Positions 1-12,175 of a DNA stretch of 64,000 bases are shown in pieces. The notes beneath the pieces are model-generated. The model made no database searches. It saw only the letters and a program-made list of their open reading frames with translations, and had not been told where the DNA came from. Position 1 is the stretch's first letter. The number at the start of each line of letters is the position of its first letter. Made by a program: the position numbers and the translations under genes. Source of the DNA: Rhizobiales bacterium Y(2018) (GTDB lineage Bacteria > Pseudomonadota > Alphaproteobacteria > Rhizobiales > Aestuariivirgaceae); the NCBI GenBank assembly GCA_005502925.1, contig SCPD01000014.1:62001-126000 (forward strand), given 5' to 3'.

Positions 1-2
1 AA

Positions 3-545
3 CAATGGCTGTCGCCGATCTTCGCGAATTCTGTGGTCAATGTCGATTTTGACGGCTTCACCGTTCATGTCACCGGCATGCAGCTGCTCATTCTCGCCAT
101 CGCGGCGGCATTGCTGACCGGCCTCACTTTGGTGCTGACGCGCAGCCAGGCGGGCAGGCTATGGCGGGCCTGCTCGCAGAATATCGCGCTGGCCCAGCTC
201 TGCGGCATCGACACCAGCCGCGTACTCACCTGGACGGGCGCCACGGCAGGCGCCTTCGCCGCCGTCGCCGGCTGGATCATCGCCATCGGTTATGGTGGGG
301 TGAGCTTCTATATGGGGCTGGTGCTGGGTCTCAAGGCGCTGTTCGCCACCATCATCGGCGGCTTCGGTACCATTGGCGGCGCCATCGTGGGGGGCTTCCT
401 GCTCGCCGCCATCGAAACCCTGTGGAGCGCCTATTTCCCGATCGTCTATCGCGATGTCGCCGTGTTTTCGATCGTCATCTTGATCTTCATCATCAAACCC
501 GACGGGCTGTTGAGCGTCGATCTCCGGCGCGACAGTGAAGTGTGA
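3..545 (+). CDS. Branched-chain amino-acid ABC transporter permease (LivH type), 5' truncated
   Basis: The reading frame is open from the left edge of the window (first full codon at 3), so the true start lies upstream and only the C-terminal part, about 180 residues, is present. It is strongly hydrophobic with several membrane segments. The glycine-rich stretch GGFGTIGGAIVGG followed by a final helix and a short hydrophilic tail ending in KPDGL is typical of the LivH/LivM inner-membrane permease family, which imports branched-chain amino acids or related compounds (family knowledge). A GTG at 33 could be taken for a start, but the upstream codons read as permease sequence and have no stop. 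The exact substrate cannot be told because the ATPases and binding protein are outside the window. Confidence 0.85.
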   Translation, partial: QWLSPIFANSVVNVDFDGFTVHVTGMQLLILAIAAALLTGLTLVLTRSQAGRLWRACSQNIALAQLCGIDTSRVLTWTGATAGAFAAVAGWIIAIGYGGVSFYMGLVLGLKALFATIIGGFGTIGGAIVGGFLLAAIETLWSAYFPIVYRDVAVFSIVILIFIIKPDGLLSVDLRRDSEV

Positions 546-554
546 GGTAATGTC

Positions 555-1025
555 ATGATACCGCGTAAGATTCTTGGCCTGGCCGTCGCTCTCCTCCTTA
601 CCGCCTGTGGCGAGGACCCGAACGCGCCCTATCTCAGCTTCGCCGGCGGCGGGTTCGTCTTCAATTATCGCAATGCCGAGGCTTTTTATGGCTTCGTCGG
701 CAAGCCGGTGCGGACCCTGCCGGAAGGCGGATCGATCGAGGCGCAATTCGAGGTGCCGGGCAGTGTCGAGCCGGCGAAGGTGACGGAAAAGGTCGTCACT
801 GGCCAGGTCCAGTATTCATTCAAGTCACCCAATCTCACCGGCATCGAGCCCAAGCGCGATTATAAAGCGGTGATGCGCCTGCTCGATTCTGAGGGGAAGG
901 AAATTGCGCGCTATGAACAGAATTTTCATACCGATGTCGACCAATCGACCATGCCCAATCAGCCGCTGGTCGTCGGGCCCGGTTACGAGAAGAATCCGGA
1001 TCTGAAGCCTGGGACTCTCAACTGA
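555..1025 (+). CDS. Putative lipoprotein of unknown function
   Basis: A 156-residue protein that starts with a short basic N-terminus, a hydrophobic stretch and the lipobox LTAC (Cys about residue 18), so it is predicted to be lipidated and membrane anchored. After the Cys the chain is hydrophilic with probable beta strands and no motif that I recognise. It begins 9 bases after the permease stop, with GAGGT just upstream of its ATG, so it is probably cotranscribed with the transporter. Any link to transport is inferred from position only. Confidence 0.7.
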   Translation: MIPRKILGLAVALLLTACGEDPNAPYLSFAGGGFVFNYRNAEAFYGFVGKPVRTLPEGGSIEAQFEVPGSVEPAKVTEKVVTGQVQYSFKSPNLTGIEPKRDYKAVMRLLDSEGKEIARYEQNFHTDVDQSTMPNQPLVVGPGYEKNPDLKPGTLN

Positions 1026-1086
1026 CGAGGTTCGCGGCAACTAAAATGTTTGTCGGACCTGCATCAGGCGTTTTGATCAAAAGAAT

Positions 1087-1110
1087 GGGGCGCTTTCGAC
1101 GCGCCTTATT
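1087..1110 (+). terminator. Weak terminator-like hairpin after the lipoprotein gene
   Basis: GGCGC at 1089-1093 pairs with GCGCC at 1101-1105, and two G-T pairs can extend the stem. TTATT follows. The stem is short and the T tract poor, so this is only a candidate for ending the permease/lipoprotein transcript before the glutamate dehydrogenase gene. Confidence 0.3.
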
Positions 1111-1179
1111 CCTGTAGCTCTTCTGTCGCAATGCTCCTAAAGGATGGCGTCGATTACCGCCTTCTGATGGAGTTTCGCG

Positions 1180-4100
1180 ATGTCGCCGCATGATCCCCTG
1201 GTCGCCCTGATACGCACGACGGAGGGGAAGGTTAAGGGCGAACGGGAGAAGCTGCTGGCGCGCCTGCTGCTCGAAAAGGCGCCGCCCGAGGACCTGCAGA
1301 ATCATCCGGCTGAGGACCTCGGCCAACTGGTGTCCGGCCGCATGGCGTTTCTGGCCGATCGCAAGCCCGGGCGCACCAAGATCGCCGTCACCAATCCGGA
1401 AGGGCCCTTCGGTGCCGTCACATTGGTCGACATTCTCAATGACGACATGCCGTTCCTGGTCGATTCGACCATCAGCCTCCTCACCGAGCGCGGCTATGAC
1501 GTACGTCTCGCTCTGCATCCCGTCCTGTCGGTGAAGCGCGACGGCGACGGCAAGCTCGCGGCGCTCGAGGCGAAGCCCGGCTCCGACGCGCACACGATGC
1601 GCGAGAGCTTCATGCATTTCCATCTGGCGCGCATCAACGCCGACGAGGCGTGGGCGCTGGAGGAAGACCTCAAGGCCATTTTCGCCGATGTGCGCGTCGC
1701 GGTGCTGGACTGGCGCGCCATGCAGCAGCGCCTGCGCGAAGCGATTGCCAGCTATCAGAAGAATCCGCCGCCCTTGCCGATCGAGGAACTGACCGAATCG
1801 ATCGCTTTCCTGCAATGGCTGCTCGACAATCACTTCACCTTCCTGGGCATGCGCGAATACAGATTCGAAGGCGGCGCCAAGAAAGGCGTGCTCGAACCTA
1901 TCGCCGATACGGGGCTCGGCATATTGCGCCAGCCTGAGATGGAAGTGCTCCGGCGCGGCAATCAGAAGGTCGCGATCTCGCCGCAGATCCGCGAGTTCCT
2001 GATGCAGCCGGCGGCGCTCGTGATCACCAAGTCCGACATGCGCGCCAACGTCCATCGTCGCTCCGCCATGGATTATATCGGCGTCAAGCTGTTCGATGCA
2101 GAAGGTGAGCTTTCGGGCGAATTGCGCGCCATCGGCCTCTTCACCTCGTCGGCCTATACACAGAACCCCAACGAGATCCCGCTTTTGCGCAAGAAGCTGC
2201 AGCAGGTCGTCCAGGCCTCGGGCTTTTCGCCGTCCGGCCATTCCGGCAAGGCGCTGGTCGCGGTGCTGGAAGGTTTCCCGCGCGACGAATTGTTCCAGAT
2301 CGATGCCGACGTGCTCGCCGACATGGCGGCGGGCATATTGCGGCTCGAGGAGCGCCCGCGCACGCGCCTGTTCGTCAGGCGCGACAAGTTCGACCGCTTC
2401 GTCTCGGCCTTCGTCTTCATTCCGCGCGACCGGTTCGATTCGGACGTACGCCGCAAGGTCGGCGACATGTTGGCGGAAGCCTTCGACGGGCGGGTGGCGA
2501 GCTTCGCGCCGTCCTTCGGCGAGGGAACGCTGGTCCGTGTCCATTTCATCATCCTGCGCAATCTCGGCAAGGATCCCAAGCCCGATCTCGCTCTGCTCGA
2601 GCAGCGCATCGTCGAAGTGGTGCGCAACTGGGACGATCGCCTCGAAAGCGCGCTCGTCGCCAAGGGCGCCGATCAGGCGACGATCGCCCGCTGGCGCGGC
2701 GCCTTCCTGCCCGGCTATCGCGATTCGACCGATCCCGCGTCCTCGCTTAAGGATATCGAGGAGATCGATGCGCTCGCCGAGAATGAGAGCATCGGCGTCG
2801 AATTCATCCGGAACGAAAGCGACGGCCAACGCGAGCTGCATTCGCGCCTCTATCATCAGGGGGACGCCATCGCGCTCGGCCGCCGACTGCCCATTCTCGA
2901 AAATCTGGGCCTTCAGGCCATTTCGGAAACGACCCATATTCTGTCACCGGGCTCTTCCGGAGGCCGCAAGCGCGCCGTCATCCATGACGTGCTGCTGCAG
3001 GCGCCCGCCAATGCCACGATCGACGATCCGGCGACGCTCAAGGCGCTCGAAGAGGCGTTTCTCGCGGTGTGGACCGGCATGGCCGAAAATGACGGTTTCA
3101 ACGCGCTCACCTTGCGCGAGGGCCTCGGCTGGCGTGACGTCTCTCTGCTCCGGGCGCTGGGGCGCTACATCCGCCAGTCGGCGGCGTCCTTCTCACCCGA
3201 TTACATGGCGCAGACGCTGGTCAAATATTCACCGATCGCGCGCCAACTCGTGACCTTGTTCTATGCGCTGTTCGATCCCAAGTCGCAGAACGAGAAGGCC
3301 GCCGACACCGCCAAGGAGAAGATCGAGAAGGCGCTCGTCGATGTCTACAATCTCGACGAAGACCGCATCATCCGGCGCTATGTGAATCTCGTCAGTGCCG
3401 TGCTGCGCACCAATTTCTTCCAGCCGGCCAAGGCCGACGGCGAGCCGCCGCTCATCAACTTCAAGATCAGCTCCAGGCTGGTGGAGGGCATTCCCGAGCC
3501 CAAGCCCTTCGCCGAGATCTTCGTCTATGCGCCCGATGTCGAGGCGGTGCATCTGCGCGCCGGCCCGATCGCGCGCGGCGGCATCCGCTGGTCGGACCGG
3601 CCGGAGGATTTCCGCACCGAGGTCCTGGGCCTCGCCAAGGCGCAGAACGTCAAGAACGCGGTGATCGTGCCGGTCGGCGCCAAAGGCGGCTTCGTGCCGA
3701 AGCGGCTCAAGATCGGCGACAGCCGCGAGGCGATCCAGGCGGAAGGCGTGCGTGCCTATAAACGCTTCGTCTCGAGCCTGCTCGACATCACCGACAATCT
3801 GAAGGGCGACAAGGTGGTCGCGCCCGTCGATGTGGTGCGGCGCGATAATGACGATCCCTATCTGGTCGTCGCCGCCGACAAGGGCACGGCGACCTTCTCC
3901 GACACCGCCAACGGCATATCGGCCAGCCACGGCTTCTGGCTCGACGATGCCTTCGCCTCAGGCGGATCGGCGGGCTACGACCACAAGAAGATGGGCATCA
4001 CCGCCAGGGGCGCCTGGGAGGCCGTTAAACGGCATTTCCGCGAGATCGACGTCGACATCCAGACGACGCCCTTCAGCGTGATCGGCGTCGGCGACATGTC

Positions 4101-5949
4101 GGGCGATGTTTTCGGCAACGGCATGCTTCTCTCGCGCGAGATCAGGCTCCTCGCTGCTTTCGATCACCGGGACATCTTCATCGATCCCGAACCCGACACC
4201 GAAAAGTCGTTCAAGGAACGCGAGCGGATGTTCGCGCTGCCGCGCTCGAGCTGGCAGGATTACGACAAGGCGCTGATCAGCAAAGGCGGCGGCGTATTCT
4301 CGCGCTCGCTCAAGGCCATCCCGCTCAGCCCAGAGATGAAGAAGCTCACCGGGCTCGCCGGCGACAAGGCGACACCGCAGGAGCTGATGCGGGCGCTGCT
4401 GCTCGTTTCCGCCGATCTGTTGTGGTTCGGTGGCATCGGCACCTATGTGAAGGCGTCGAACGAGACGCAGGCCGATGCCGGCGATCGCGCCAATGACGCG
4501 CTGCGCGTCGATGCCAACGAGCTCAAGGTGAAGGTGATCGGCGAGGGCGCCAATCTCGGCGTAACGCAGAGAGGCCGCATCGAATTCGGGCTCAATGGCG
4601 GGCGCATCAATACCGATGCGGTGGACAATTCCGCCGGCGTCAATTCCTCCGACATCGAGGTGAACATCAAGATCGGCCTGTCGCGGGCCGAAGCGCAAGG
4701 GCGGCTCAAACGCGCGGCGCGCAACGAGCTCCTGGCCGACATGACCGAGGATGTCGCCGGTCTCGTGCTGCGCAACAACTATCTGCAGACGCTCTGCCTC
4801 TCGCTGGCGCTGGAGCAGGGCACGACGGAGAACTCCTACGCCATTCAGCTCATGCAGCGGCTGGAGAAATCGGGCGAGCTCGACCGCAAGCTCGAGGCGC
4901 TGCCGACCGACACGGTCGTCATCGAACGCGACCTCAAGGGCGGCGGCTTGACGCGGCCCGAGCTCGCGGTTCTCATGGCCTATGCCAAGATCTCGCTGTT
5001 CGGCGAAATCATCGCGAGCGACGTGCCCGACGATCCCTATTTGTCGCGCGAGCTCAAACGCTATTTCCCCAAGGCGATGCAGGAACGTTTCGCCGACGAT
5101 ATCGAGCATCACAAGCTGCGCCGTGAGATCATCGCCACCATGCTGGCCAACAGCATGATCAATCGCGGCGGCCCGAGCTTCATCGCCTATGTGCTGGGCG
5201 AGAGCAGCGCCGGGCCCGCCGATATCGCCGCTGCCTATGCGGCGGCGCGCGACAGCTTCGATTTCCTCGAGCTCAACACGATGATCGACGGGCTCGACGC
5301 GAAAGTACCGGGCGCTCTCCAGAACAAGCTTTATGCGGGGCTGCAGCGTCTGCTGCGCTGGAGCACGGTATGGTTCCTGCGCCATGAGAAACTCGATGAC
5401 GGCCTGCAGCAGCTCATCGAACGTTATCGCGACGGGCTCGCCAAGGTCGAGGCGGTTTTGGCCAAGACGGTGCCGGCAGCCGATCTCGAGCAGATGAAGG
5501 TGCGGCAGAGCGAGCTCGAAAAGCAGGGTGTGCCGGCGAAGCTCGCCGCCAAGCTCGCCAGCCACCGCTTCCTGCAGCGGGCGCCCGACATCGTGAAGAT
5601 CGCCGAGCGTACCGGCGCCGGCATCGATGCGGTCGCCGCGGTGCTGTTCGCCACCGCATCGGAACTGGGTGTCGAAAGACTGATCGAGGAAGGCAACGCG
5701 CTGCGGGCCCGCGACCTCCTGGAACGGCAGGCTATCAACCGGCTCAGGGCGCAGGTCTTCGAGAACCATCGCGGCATCGTCACCCGAATCGTCGAAAGCA
5801 AGACGGGCTGGGCCGACTGGCGGACGAAGAACGAGGCGCGCGCCGCGGCCGTCATCGAAAACATGGATACGATCCTGGCGAGCAAGCCCTTCGACATCGC
5901 CCGCTATGCGGTGGCGCAGGGCACGCTGGCCGATCTGGCGATCAGATAG
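1180..5949 (+). CDS. gdhB: NAD-specific glutamate dehydrogenase, large (about 180 kDa) type
   Basis: A 1589-residue protein of the large NAD-dependent glutamate dehydrogenase family, which converts glutamate to 2-oxoglutarate and ammonia for catabolism. Length matches the 180-kDa class. The catalytic region is recognisable near residues 800-840 (GGIRWSDRPEDFRTEV, then the Lys-containing GAKGGFVPKRL), with a conserved stretch EGANLGVTQRGR near residue 1120. The long N-terminal third, with ACT-like character, and the C-terminal third are regulatory or oligomerisation regions in this family. GGAG lies 7 bases upstream of the ATG. It is a stand-alone gene between the lipoprotein and a convergent YbjQ gene. 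Several long reading frames on the opposite strand are codon-bias shadows. Confidence 0.95.
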   Translation: MSPHDPLVALIRTTEGKVKGEREKLLARLLLEKAPPEDLQNHPAEDLGQLVSGRMAFLADRKPGRTKIAVTNPEGPFGAVTLVDILNDDMPFLVDSTISLLTERGYDVRLALHPVLSVKRDGDGKLAALEAKPGSDAHTMRESFMHFHLARINADEAWALEEDLKAIFADVRVAVLDWRAMQQRLREAIASYQKNPPPLPIEELTESIAFLQWLLDNHFTFLGMREYRFEGGAKKGVLEPIADTGLGILRQPEMEVLRRGNQKVAISPQIREFLMQPAALVITKSDMRANVHRRSAMDYIGVKLFDAEGELSGELRAIGLFTSSAYTQNPNEIPLLRKKLQQVVQASGFSPSGHSGKALVAVLEGFPRDELFQIDADVLADMAAGILRLEERPRTRLFVRRDKFDRFVSAFVFIPRDRFDSDVRRKVGDMLAEAFDGRVASFAPSFGEGTLVRVHFIILRNLGKDPKPDLALLEQRIVEVVRNWDDRLESALVAKGADQATIARWRGAFLPGYRDSTDPASSLKDIEEIDALAENESIGVEFIRNESDGQRELHSRLYHQGDAIALGRRLPILENLGLQAISETTHILSPGSSGGRKRAVIHDVLLQAPANATIDDPATLKALEEAFLAVWTGMAENDGFNALTLREGLGWRDVSLLRALGRYIRQSAASFSPDYMAQTLVKYSPIARQLVTLFYALFDPKSQNEKAADTAKEKIEKALVDVYNLDEDRIIRRYVNLVSAVLRTNFFQPAKADGEPPLINFKISSRLVEGIPEPKPFAEIFVYAPDVEAVHLRAGPIARGGIRWSDRPEDFRTEVLGLAKAQNVKNAVIVPVGAKGGFVPKRLKIGDSREAIQAEGVRAYKRFVSSLLDITDNLKGDKVVAPVDVVRRDNDDPYLVVAADKGTATFSDTANGISASHGFWLDDAFASGGSAGYDHKKMGITARGAWEAVKRHFREIDVDIQTTPFSVIGVGDMSGDVFGNGMLLSREIRLLAAFDHRDIFIDPEPDTEKSFKERERMFALPRSSWQDYDKALISKGGGVFSRSLKAIPLSPEMKKLTGLAGDKATPQELMRALLLVSADLLWFGGIGTYVKASNETQADAGDRANDALRVDANELKVKVIGEGANLGVTQRGRIEFGLNGGRINTDAVDNSAGVNSSDIEVNIKIGLSRAEAQGRLKRAARNELLADMTEDVAGLVLRNNYLQTLCLSLALEQGTTENSYAIQLMQRLEKSGELDRKLEALPTDTVVIERDLKGGGLTRPELAVLMAYAKISLFGEIIASDVPDDPYLSRELKRYFPKAMQERFADDIEHHKLRREIIATMLANSMINRGGPSFIAYVLGESSAGPADIAAAYAAARDSFDFLELNTMIDGLDAKVPGALQNKLYAGLQRLLRWSTVWFLRHEKLDDGLQQLIERYRDGLAKVEAVLAKTVPAADLEQMKVRQSELEKQGVPAKLAAKLASHRFLQRAPDIVKIAERTGAGIDAVAAVLFATASELGVERLIEEGNALRARDLLERQAINRLRAQVFENHRGIVTRIVESKTGWADWRTKNEARAAAVIENMDTILASKPFDIARYAVAQGTLADLAIR

Positions 5950-5953
5950 AAAA

Positions 5954-5985
5954 CTCCCTCCCCGCGCTTCGCGCGGTGGAGGGAG
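5954..5985. terminator. Long hairpin between convergent genes, likely bidirectional terminator
   Basis: CTCCCTCC (5954-5961) pairs with GGAGGGAG (5978-5985), and CCGCGC (5962-5967) pairs with GCGCGG (5971-5976), giving a nearly continuous 14-bp stem with one bulged T. It sits exactly between the stop codons of the glutamate dehydrogenase gene and the convergent YbjQ gene. There is no long T tract on either side, so termination efficiency is uncertain. Confidence 0.55.
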
Positions 5986-5990
5986 ATCTC

Positions 5991-6311
5991 TTACTCGATC
6001 CGGACCGCGGTGCCCGCCGCGGTCACCATCAGCATGCTGCCATTGGAGCCGATCGTCTCGTAATCGAGATCGACCCCGATCACCGCATTGGCGCCCAAGG
6101 CGGCGGCCTTGTCGGTCATCTCGCCGACGGCGGTCTGGCGCGCATCGTTCAGCACCTTCTCATAGGCGCCGGAGCGGCCGCCGACGATGTCGCGGATCGA
6201 GGCGAAGAGATCACGGAACAGATTGGCGCCGAGGATCGCCTCGCCGGCCACCAGGCCCTTATATTCGACGATACGGCGGCCTTCGACGGCGTTGGTCGTG
6301 GTGACGAGCAT
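5991..6311 (-). CDS. YbjQ/UPF0145 family heavy-metal-binding-domain protein
   Basis: A 106-residue protein that fits the whole UPF0145 (YbjQ) family: it opens with the [11 protein letters not shown] strand, has [19 protein letters not shown] and a [13 protein letters not shown] motif near residues 75-87, and ends in a short beta strand. The family forms small pentamers and is sometimes called a putative heavy-metal-binding domain, but its role is not established. It is a single gene convergent with the glutamate dehydrogenase gene, separated by a hairpin. Confidence 0.85.
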   Translation of the reverse strand: MLVTTTNAVEGRRIVEYKGLVAGEAILGANLFRDLFASIRDIVGGRSGAYEKVLNDARQTAVGEMTDKAAALGANAVIGVDLDYETIGSNGSMLMVTAAGTAVRIE

Positions 6312-6481
6312 TGACGATATCTCCTCCTGACGAAAGGTCGCGCGAGCACGACGGCTCGGCTATCAGATGTGATCATCGCCGCCAGTTGCAAGCTTTTTCG
6401 AAATGCAGCCAGACGATGAATCTGCAGGTGGACGGCTTCTCCCTCTGGCAGTTCTCCAAGGCGGAATCGGTGCCCACTGCC

Positions 6482-6521
6482 GGCCTCCCGGCGGCGGCTT
6501 GCCTTTTCCCAGGGGGAGGCC
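6482..6521 (+). other. Leader hairpin 1 upstream of rimP
   Basis: GGCCTCCC (6482-6489) is a perfect reverse complement of GGGAGGCC (6514-6521), enclosing a 24-nt loop. It lies about 45 nt before the terminator-like hairpin at 6567-6590, and GGCC at 6529-6532 could compete for the first arm. The arrangement resembles a leader with alternative structures. This is inferred from pairing only. Confidence 0.4.
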
Positions 6522-6566
6522 TATATGAGGCCAACTTAGGTTCATCCACATAGCTAGAGTTATGAG

Positions 6567-6596
6567 GGTGGGTCCCAGCCGGGGCCCGCCATTTTT
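6567..6596 (+). terminator. Terminator/attenuator-like hairpin in the rimP-nusA-infB leader
   Basis: GGTGGGTCCC (6567-6576) pairs with GGGGCCCGCC (6581-6590) over ten pairs including two G-U, closed by a four-base loop and followed by ATTTTTGTT. It has all parts of an intrinsic terminator and ends only about 10 nt before the rimP ATG at 6607. As no gene ends just upstream on this strand, it is more likely a regulated premature terminator for the operon than a tail of another transcript. Confidence 0.6.
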
Positions 6597-6606
6597 GTTA
6601 CCTGAA

Positions 6607-7227
6607 ATGACCGATCAGAGACTGACACGTGAGACAGGACCCGCTTTGCGGGTGGCCAAACTGGTCGAGCCGGTGCTCGACGGGCTCGGCTATCGCTTGG
6701 TGCGCGTCAAGTTGAGCGGCTCGACCTTGCAGATCATGGCGGAGCGCCCGGATGGCAGCTTCACCATCGACGACTGCGAGCAGGCGAGCCGCGCCATCTC
6801 GCCGATCCTCGACGTCGAGGACGTCATTTCAAACCGCTATTTCCTCGAAATGTCCTCGCCCGGCATCGACCGGCCCCTGGTGCGCTCGGAAGATTTCGAG
6901 CGCTGGGCCGGGCATGAGGCGAAAATCGAGATGGTTGTGCCGCAGGCGGGCCGCAAGCGCTTCCGCGGCGCGCTCGAAGGTTACGCCGATGGCGAGGTGC
7001 GCCTCTTCGTCGACAATCCGGAAGGCGGCGCGGAGAAGCTTCTGATCGGCGTGCCCTTCGCCGATATCGGCGACGCGAAACTGGTCCTCACCGACGCCCT
7101 GATCGCGGCGGCGAAGGAGCGCAAGGCCGGCCAGGCGATGGCCGACGGCAGTGACTGGACCGAAGACACCGAGAACGACGACCCAGCAGATTCAAAGACA
7201 ACGGATTTGGACGACAGGAGACACTGA
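6607..7227 (+). CDS. rimP: Ribosome maturation factor RimP
   Basis: A 206-residue cytoplasmic protein required for maturation of the 30S subunit (family knowledge). The N-terminal half carries the family signature [16 protein letters not shown] and [19 protein letters not shown], followed by [21 protein letters not shown]. The C-terminal SH3-like domain is followed by an acidic tail of about 25 residues. I place the start at ATG 6607 because homology begins here. The ATG at 6562 would put 15 unrelated residues, encoded by the leader hairpin, in front. No Shine-Dalgarno sequence is visible before 6607. It is the first gene of the rimP-to-pnp run and lies one base before nusA. Confidence 0.93.
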   Translation: MTDQRLTRETGPALRVAKLVEPVLDGLGYRLVRVKLSGSTLQIMAERPDGSFTIDDCEQASRAISPILDVEDVISNRYFLEMSSPGIDRPLVRSEDFERWAGHEAKIEMVVPQAGRKRFRGALEGYADGEVRLFVDNPEGGAEKLLIGVPFADIGDAKLVLTDALIAAAKERKAGQAMADGSDWTEDTENDDPADSKTTDLDDRRH

Positions 7228-7228
7228 C

Positions 7229-8833
7229 ATGGCCGAAGCCGCCGTTAGCGCCAACAGGCTCGAACTTCTACAGATTGCCGACGCCGTCGCGCGCGAGAAA
7301 TCCATCGACAAGTCGGTGGTGCTGGCCGCCATGGCGGAAGCCATCCAGCGTGCCGCGAAGTCGCGCTATGGGGCCGAGAACAACATCCAGGCCGAGATCG
7401 ATCCGCGCACCGGCGAGACGCGTCTCAACCGGCTCCTGGATGTGGTCGAGAAGGTCGAGAACGAAGCGACCGAGATCAGCCTCAATGAAGCCCAGCGGCG
7501 CAATCCGGCGGCGGCCATCGGCGATCAGATCGCCGATCCCTTGCCGCCGATCGAGTTCGGCCGCATCGCCGCCACCAACGCCAAGCAGGTGATCGTGCAG
7601 AAGGTGCGCGATGCCGAGCGCGAACGCATGTATGACGAATACAAGGACCGCATCGGCGAGATCGTGCACGGCTCGGTCAAGCGCGTCGAATATGGCAATG
7701 TGATCGTCGATCTGGGCCGCGGCGAAGCGATCGTCCGGCGCGACGAGACGCTGCCGCGCGAGACTTTCCGCCCCGGCGACCGCATCCGCGCCTATGTCTA
7801 TGACGTGCGGCGCGAGCAGCGTGGCCCGCAGATCTTCCTGTCACGCACCCATCCCGAATTCATGTCCCGTCTGTTCGGCCAGGAAGTGCCGGAAATCTAT
7901 GACGGCGTGGTCGAGGTCGTGTCGGTCGCCCGCGATCCGGGCTCGCGCGCCAAGATTGCGGTGCGCTCGAAGGACGGCTCGATCGATCCGGTCGGCGCCT
8001 GCGTCGGCATGCGCGGCAGCCGCGTCCAGGCGGTGGTCAACGAGCTCCAGGGCGAGAAGATCGACATCATTCCGTGGTCGGCCGACGTCGCCAATTTCGT
8101 CGTCAACGCGCTCGCCCCTGCCGAAGTGGCGAAGGTCGTGCTCGACGAAGAGGCCGAGCGCATCGAGGTCGTCGTTCCCGACGAGCAGCTCTCGCTCGCC
8201 ATCGGCCGGCGCGGACAGAATGTGCGCCTCGCTTCGCAACTTACCGGATGGGATATCGATATCATGACTGAGGCCGAGGAATCGGAGCGCCGCCAGAAGG
8301 AATTCGCCGAGCGCACCCAGCGCTTCGTCGAAGCCCTCGATGTCGACGAGATCCTGGCGCAGCTCCTCGCTTCCGAGGGCTTCGCTACCGTGGAAGAGAT
8401 CGCCTATGCCGACTCCCAGGAAATTTCGAGCCTGGAAGGCCTCGACGAGAATACCGCGCAGGAACTGCAGACCCGGGCGCGCGATTATCTCGACAAGATC
8501 ACCGCCGAGCAGGATCAGCGGCGCAAGGATCTGGGCGTCGCCGATGACGTAGCCGAAGTCGAAGGCGTGACGCTGCCGATCATGGTGGCGTTGGGCGAAG
8601 CCGGCATCAAGACGGTCGAAGACCTGGCGGACTGCGCCACCGACGATCTCACCGGCTGGACCGAGCGCAAGCCGGGCGAGACGGTCAAGCACAAGGGCGC
8701 CTTCTCCGATCTCGACGTGTCGGCGGCGGAAGCCGAAGCCATCATCATGGCGGCCCGCGTCAAGATGGGCTGGATCGAGAAGCTGGAAGAGGTAAGCGCC
8801 GAACAGGCTGGCGAGGAGGCGCAGGACGCTTGA
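7229..8833 (+). CDS. nusA: Transcription termination/antitermination factor NusA
   Basis: A 534-residue RNA-polymerase-binding protein that modulates pausing, termination and antitermination. In order it shows an N-terminal polymerase-binding domain, an S1 domain from about residue 140 ([20 protein letters not shown]), KH domains including [13 protein letters not shown] near 255 and [14 protein letters not shown] near 324, and a C-terminal region with helix-hairpin-helix-like repeats as is usual in proteobacteria. AGGAG lies 8 bases before the ATG at 7229, which is chosen over an in-frame upstream ATG inside rimP. NusA often regulates its own operon in other bacteria, which fits the attenuator-like leader. 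Confidence 0.96.
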   Translation: MAEAAVSANRLELLQIADAVAREKSIDKSVVLAAMAEAIQRAAKSRYGAENNIQAEIDPRTGETRLNRLLDVVEKVENEATEISLNEAQRRNPAAAIGDQIADPLPPIEFGRIAATNAKQVIVQKVRDAERERMYDEYKDRIGEIVHGSVKRVEYGNVIVDLGRGEAIVRRDETLPRETFRPGDRIRAYVYDVRREQRGPQIFLSRTHPEFMSRLFGQEVPEIYDGVVEVVSVARDPGSRAKIAVRSKDGSIDPVGACVGMRGSRVQAVVNELQGEKIDIIPWSADVANFVVNALAPAEVAKVVLDEEAERIEVVVPDEQLSLAIGRRGQNVRLASQLTGWDIDIMTEAEESERRQKEFAERTQRFVEALDVDEILAQLLASEGFATVEEIAYADSQEISSLEGLDENTAQELQTRARDYLDKITAEQDQRRKDLGVADDVAEVEGVTLPIMVALGEAGIKTVEDLADCATDDLTGWTERKPGETVKHKGAFSDLDVSAAEAEAIIMAARVKMGWIEKLEEVSAEQAGEEAQDA

Positions 8834-9423
8834 GCCAAACCGGGACCGAGGCAGAGGAGATTGTGGCTGAGCGCATGTGCATCGTGACCAGAGAGGTCAT
8901 GGATGAGGCGCAGCTTATTCGCTTCGTCCGCGGTCCCGACGGTTCGGTGGTTCCTGATCTCAACCGGAAGTTGCCGGGCCGTGGTGTCTGGGTCGGCCTC
9001 AAGCGGACCCGGGTCGCCGAGGCGGTGAAGCGCCGGGCCTTCTCGCGAGGGCTCGGTGAAGGAAGCGTCGCCAGGGAAGATCTTCCCGATCAGATTGGGG
9101 GGCTTCTCCGCAAGGCGGCGCTCGCTTATATATCCTTGGCAAAAAAGGCTGGCGGAGCGGTAGCCGGAGCCGCTAAGGTCGAGGAAATGTTGGCAGCCGG
9201 GCGGGCGCGGCTTGTCATCCATGCAGTAGAAGCAGCCCAAAATGGCCGGCAGAAGATCGACACTCGTTCGGGGCCAGGTGTGGAAACCCTGGGTTTCTTC
9301 ACCTCGAACGAATTGGATTTGGCCTTTGGCCGGACAAATGTGATACATGCGGCAGTGGCCAAGGGGGCGCTCGCGGAAAAGCTCCTTCAGGCCGTGCATC
9401 GCATAGAAGCTTACGAAGGCTAG
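8830..9423 (+). CDS. RNA-binding protein, YlxR (DUF448) fused to an L7Ae-like domain
   Basis: A 197-residue protein with two recognisable parts. Residues about 12-90 are YlxR-like ([19 protein letters not shown] and the GRGVWV motif). Residues about 95-185 resemble the ribosomal L7Ae/YlxQ fold ([21 protein letters not shown]). In Bacillus ylxR and ylxQ are separate genes between nusA and infB; here they are one fused gene in the same place, as is common in alphaproteobacteria. The likely start is the TTG at 8830, which overlaps the nusA stop (TTGA) and has GGAGG upstream. YlxR proteins are nucleic-acid binding, and the precise role here is unknown. Confidence 0.88.
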   Translation: MSQTGTEAEEIVAERMCIVTREVMDEAQLIRFVRGPDGSVVPDLNRKLPGRGVWVGLKRTRVAEAVKRRAFSRGLGEGSVAREDLPDQIGGLLRKAALAYISLAKKAGGAVAGAAKVEEMLAAGRARLVIHAVEAAQNGRQKIDTRSGPGVETLGFFTSNELDLAFGRTNVIHAAVAKGALAEKLLQAVHRIEAYEG

Positions 9424-9435
9424 AGCGCTTTGCGA

Positions 9436-9476
9436 GCCTTTTCCACCCGGGTCGGCTTGACCCGGGCGGAAAAGGC
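9436..9476. repeat. Near-perfect 18-bp inverted repeat upstream of infB
   Basis: The arm at 9436-9453 (begins GCCTTTTCC, ends CCGGGTC) pairs with 9459-9476 with a single mismatch around a five-base loop. A separate perfect palindrome GGCTTTAAAGCC (9474-9485) overlaps the right arm. It fills the short gap between the YlxR/L7Ae gene and infB within one operon. It could be an RNA-processing or pausing site, or a copy of a short interspersed palindrome. Confidence 0.65.
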
Positions 9477-9506
9477 TTTAAAGCCGACCGCAAACTGGCA
9501 GGACGA

Positions 9507-12062
<2,556 letters not shown>

Positions 12063-12100
12063 TCATGAACCTCGAACCGAGGTGACCGCTTACCCAATCC

Positions 12101-12129
12101 GTCATGGCCACCGCAAGGGCGGCCATGAC
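12101..12129. repeat. Palindromic element between infB and rbfA
   Basis: GTCATGGCC (12101-12109) and GGCCATGAC (12121-12129) are perfect reverse complements around an 11-base loop. A smaller stem, CCTCG/CGAGG, lies at about 12070-12082. Motifs of the form GTCATGGCC...GGCCATGAC recur as short dispersed palindromes in rhizobial genomes, so this is probably a repeat copy rather than a dedicated regulator. Confidence 0.5.
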
Positions 12130-12175
12130 GAGTGGGCGAGAATGGCACGTCAGAGGTTTGATCCGGAGATTTCCC

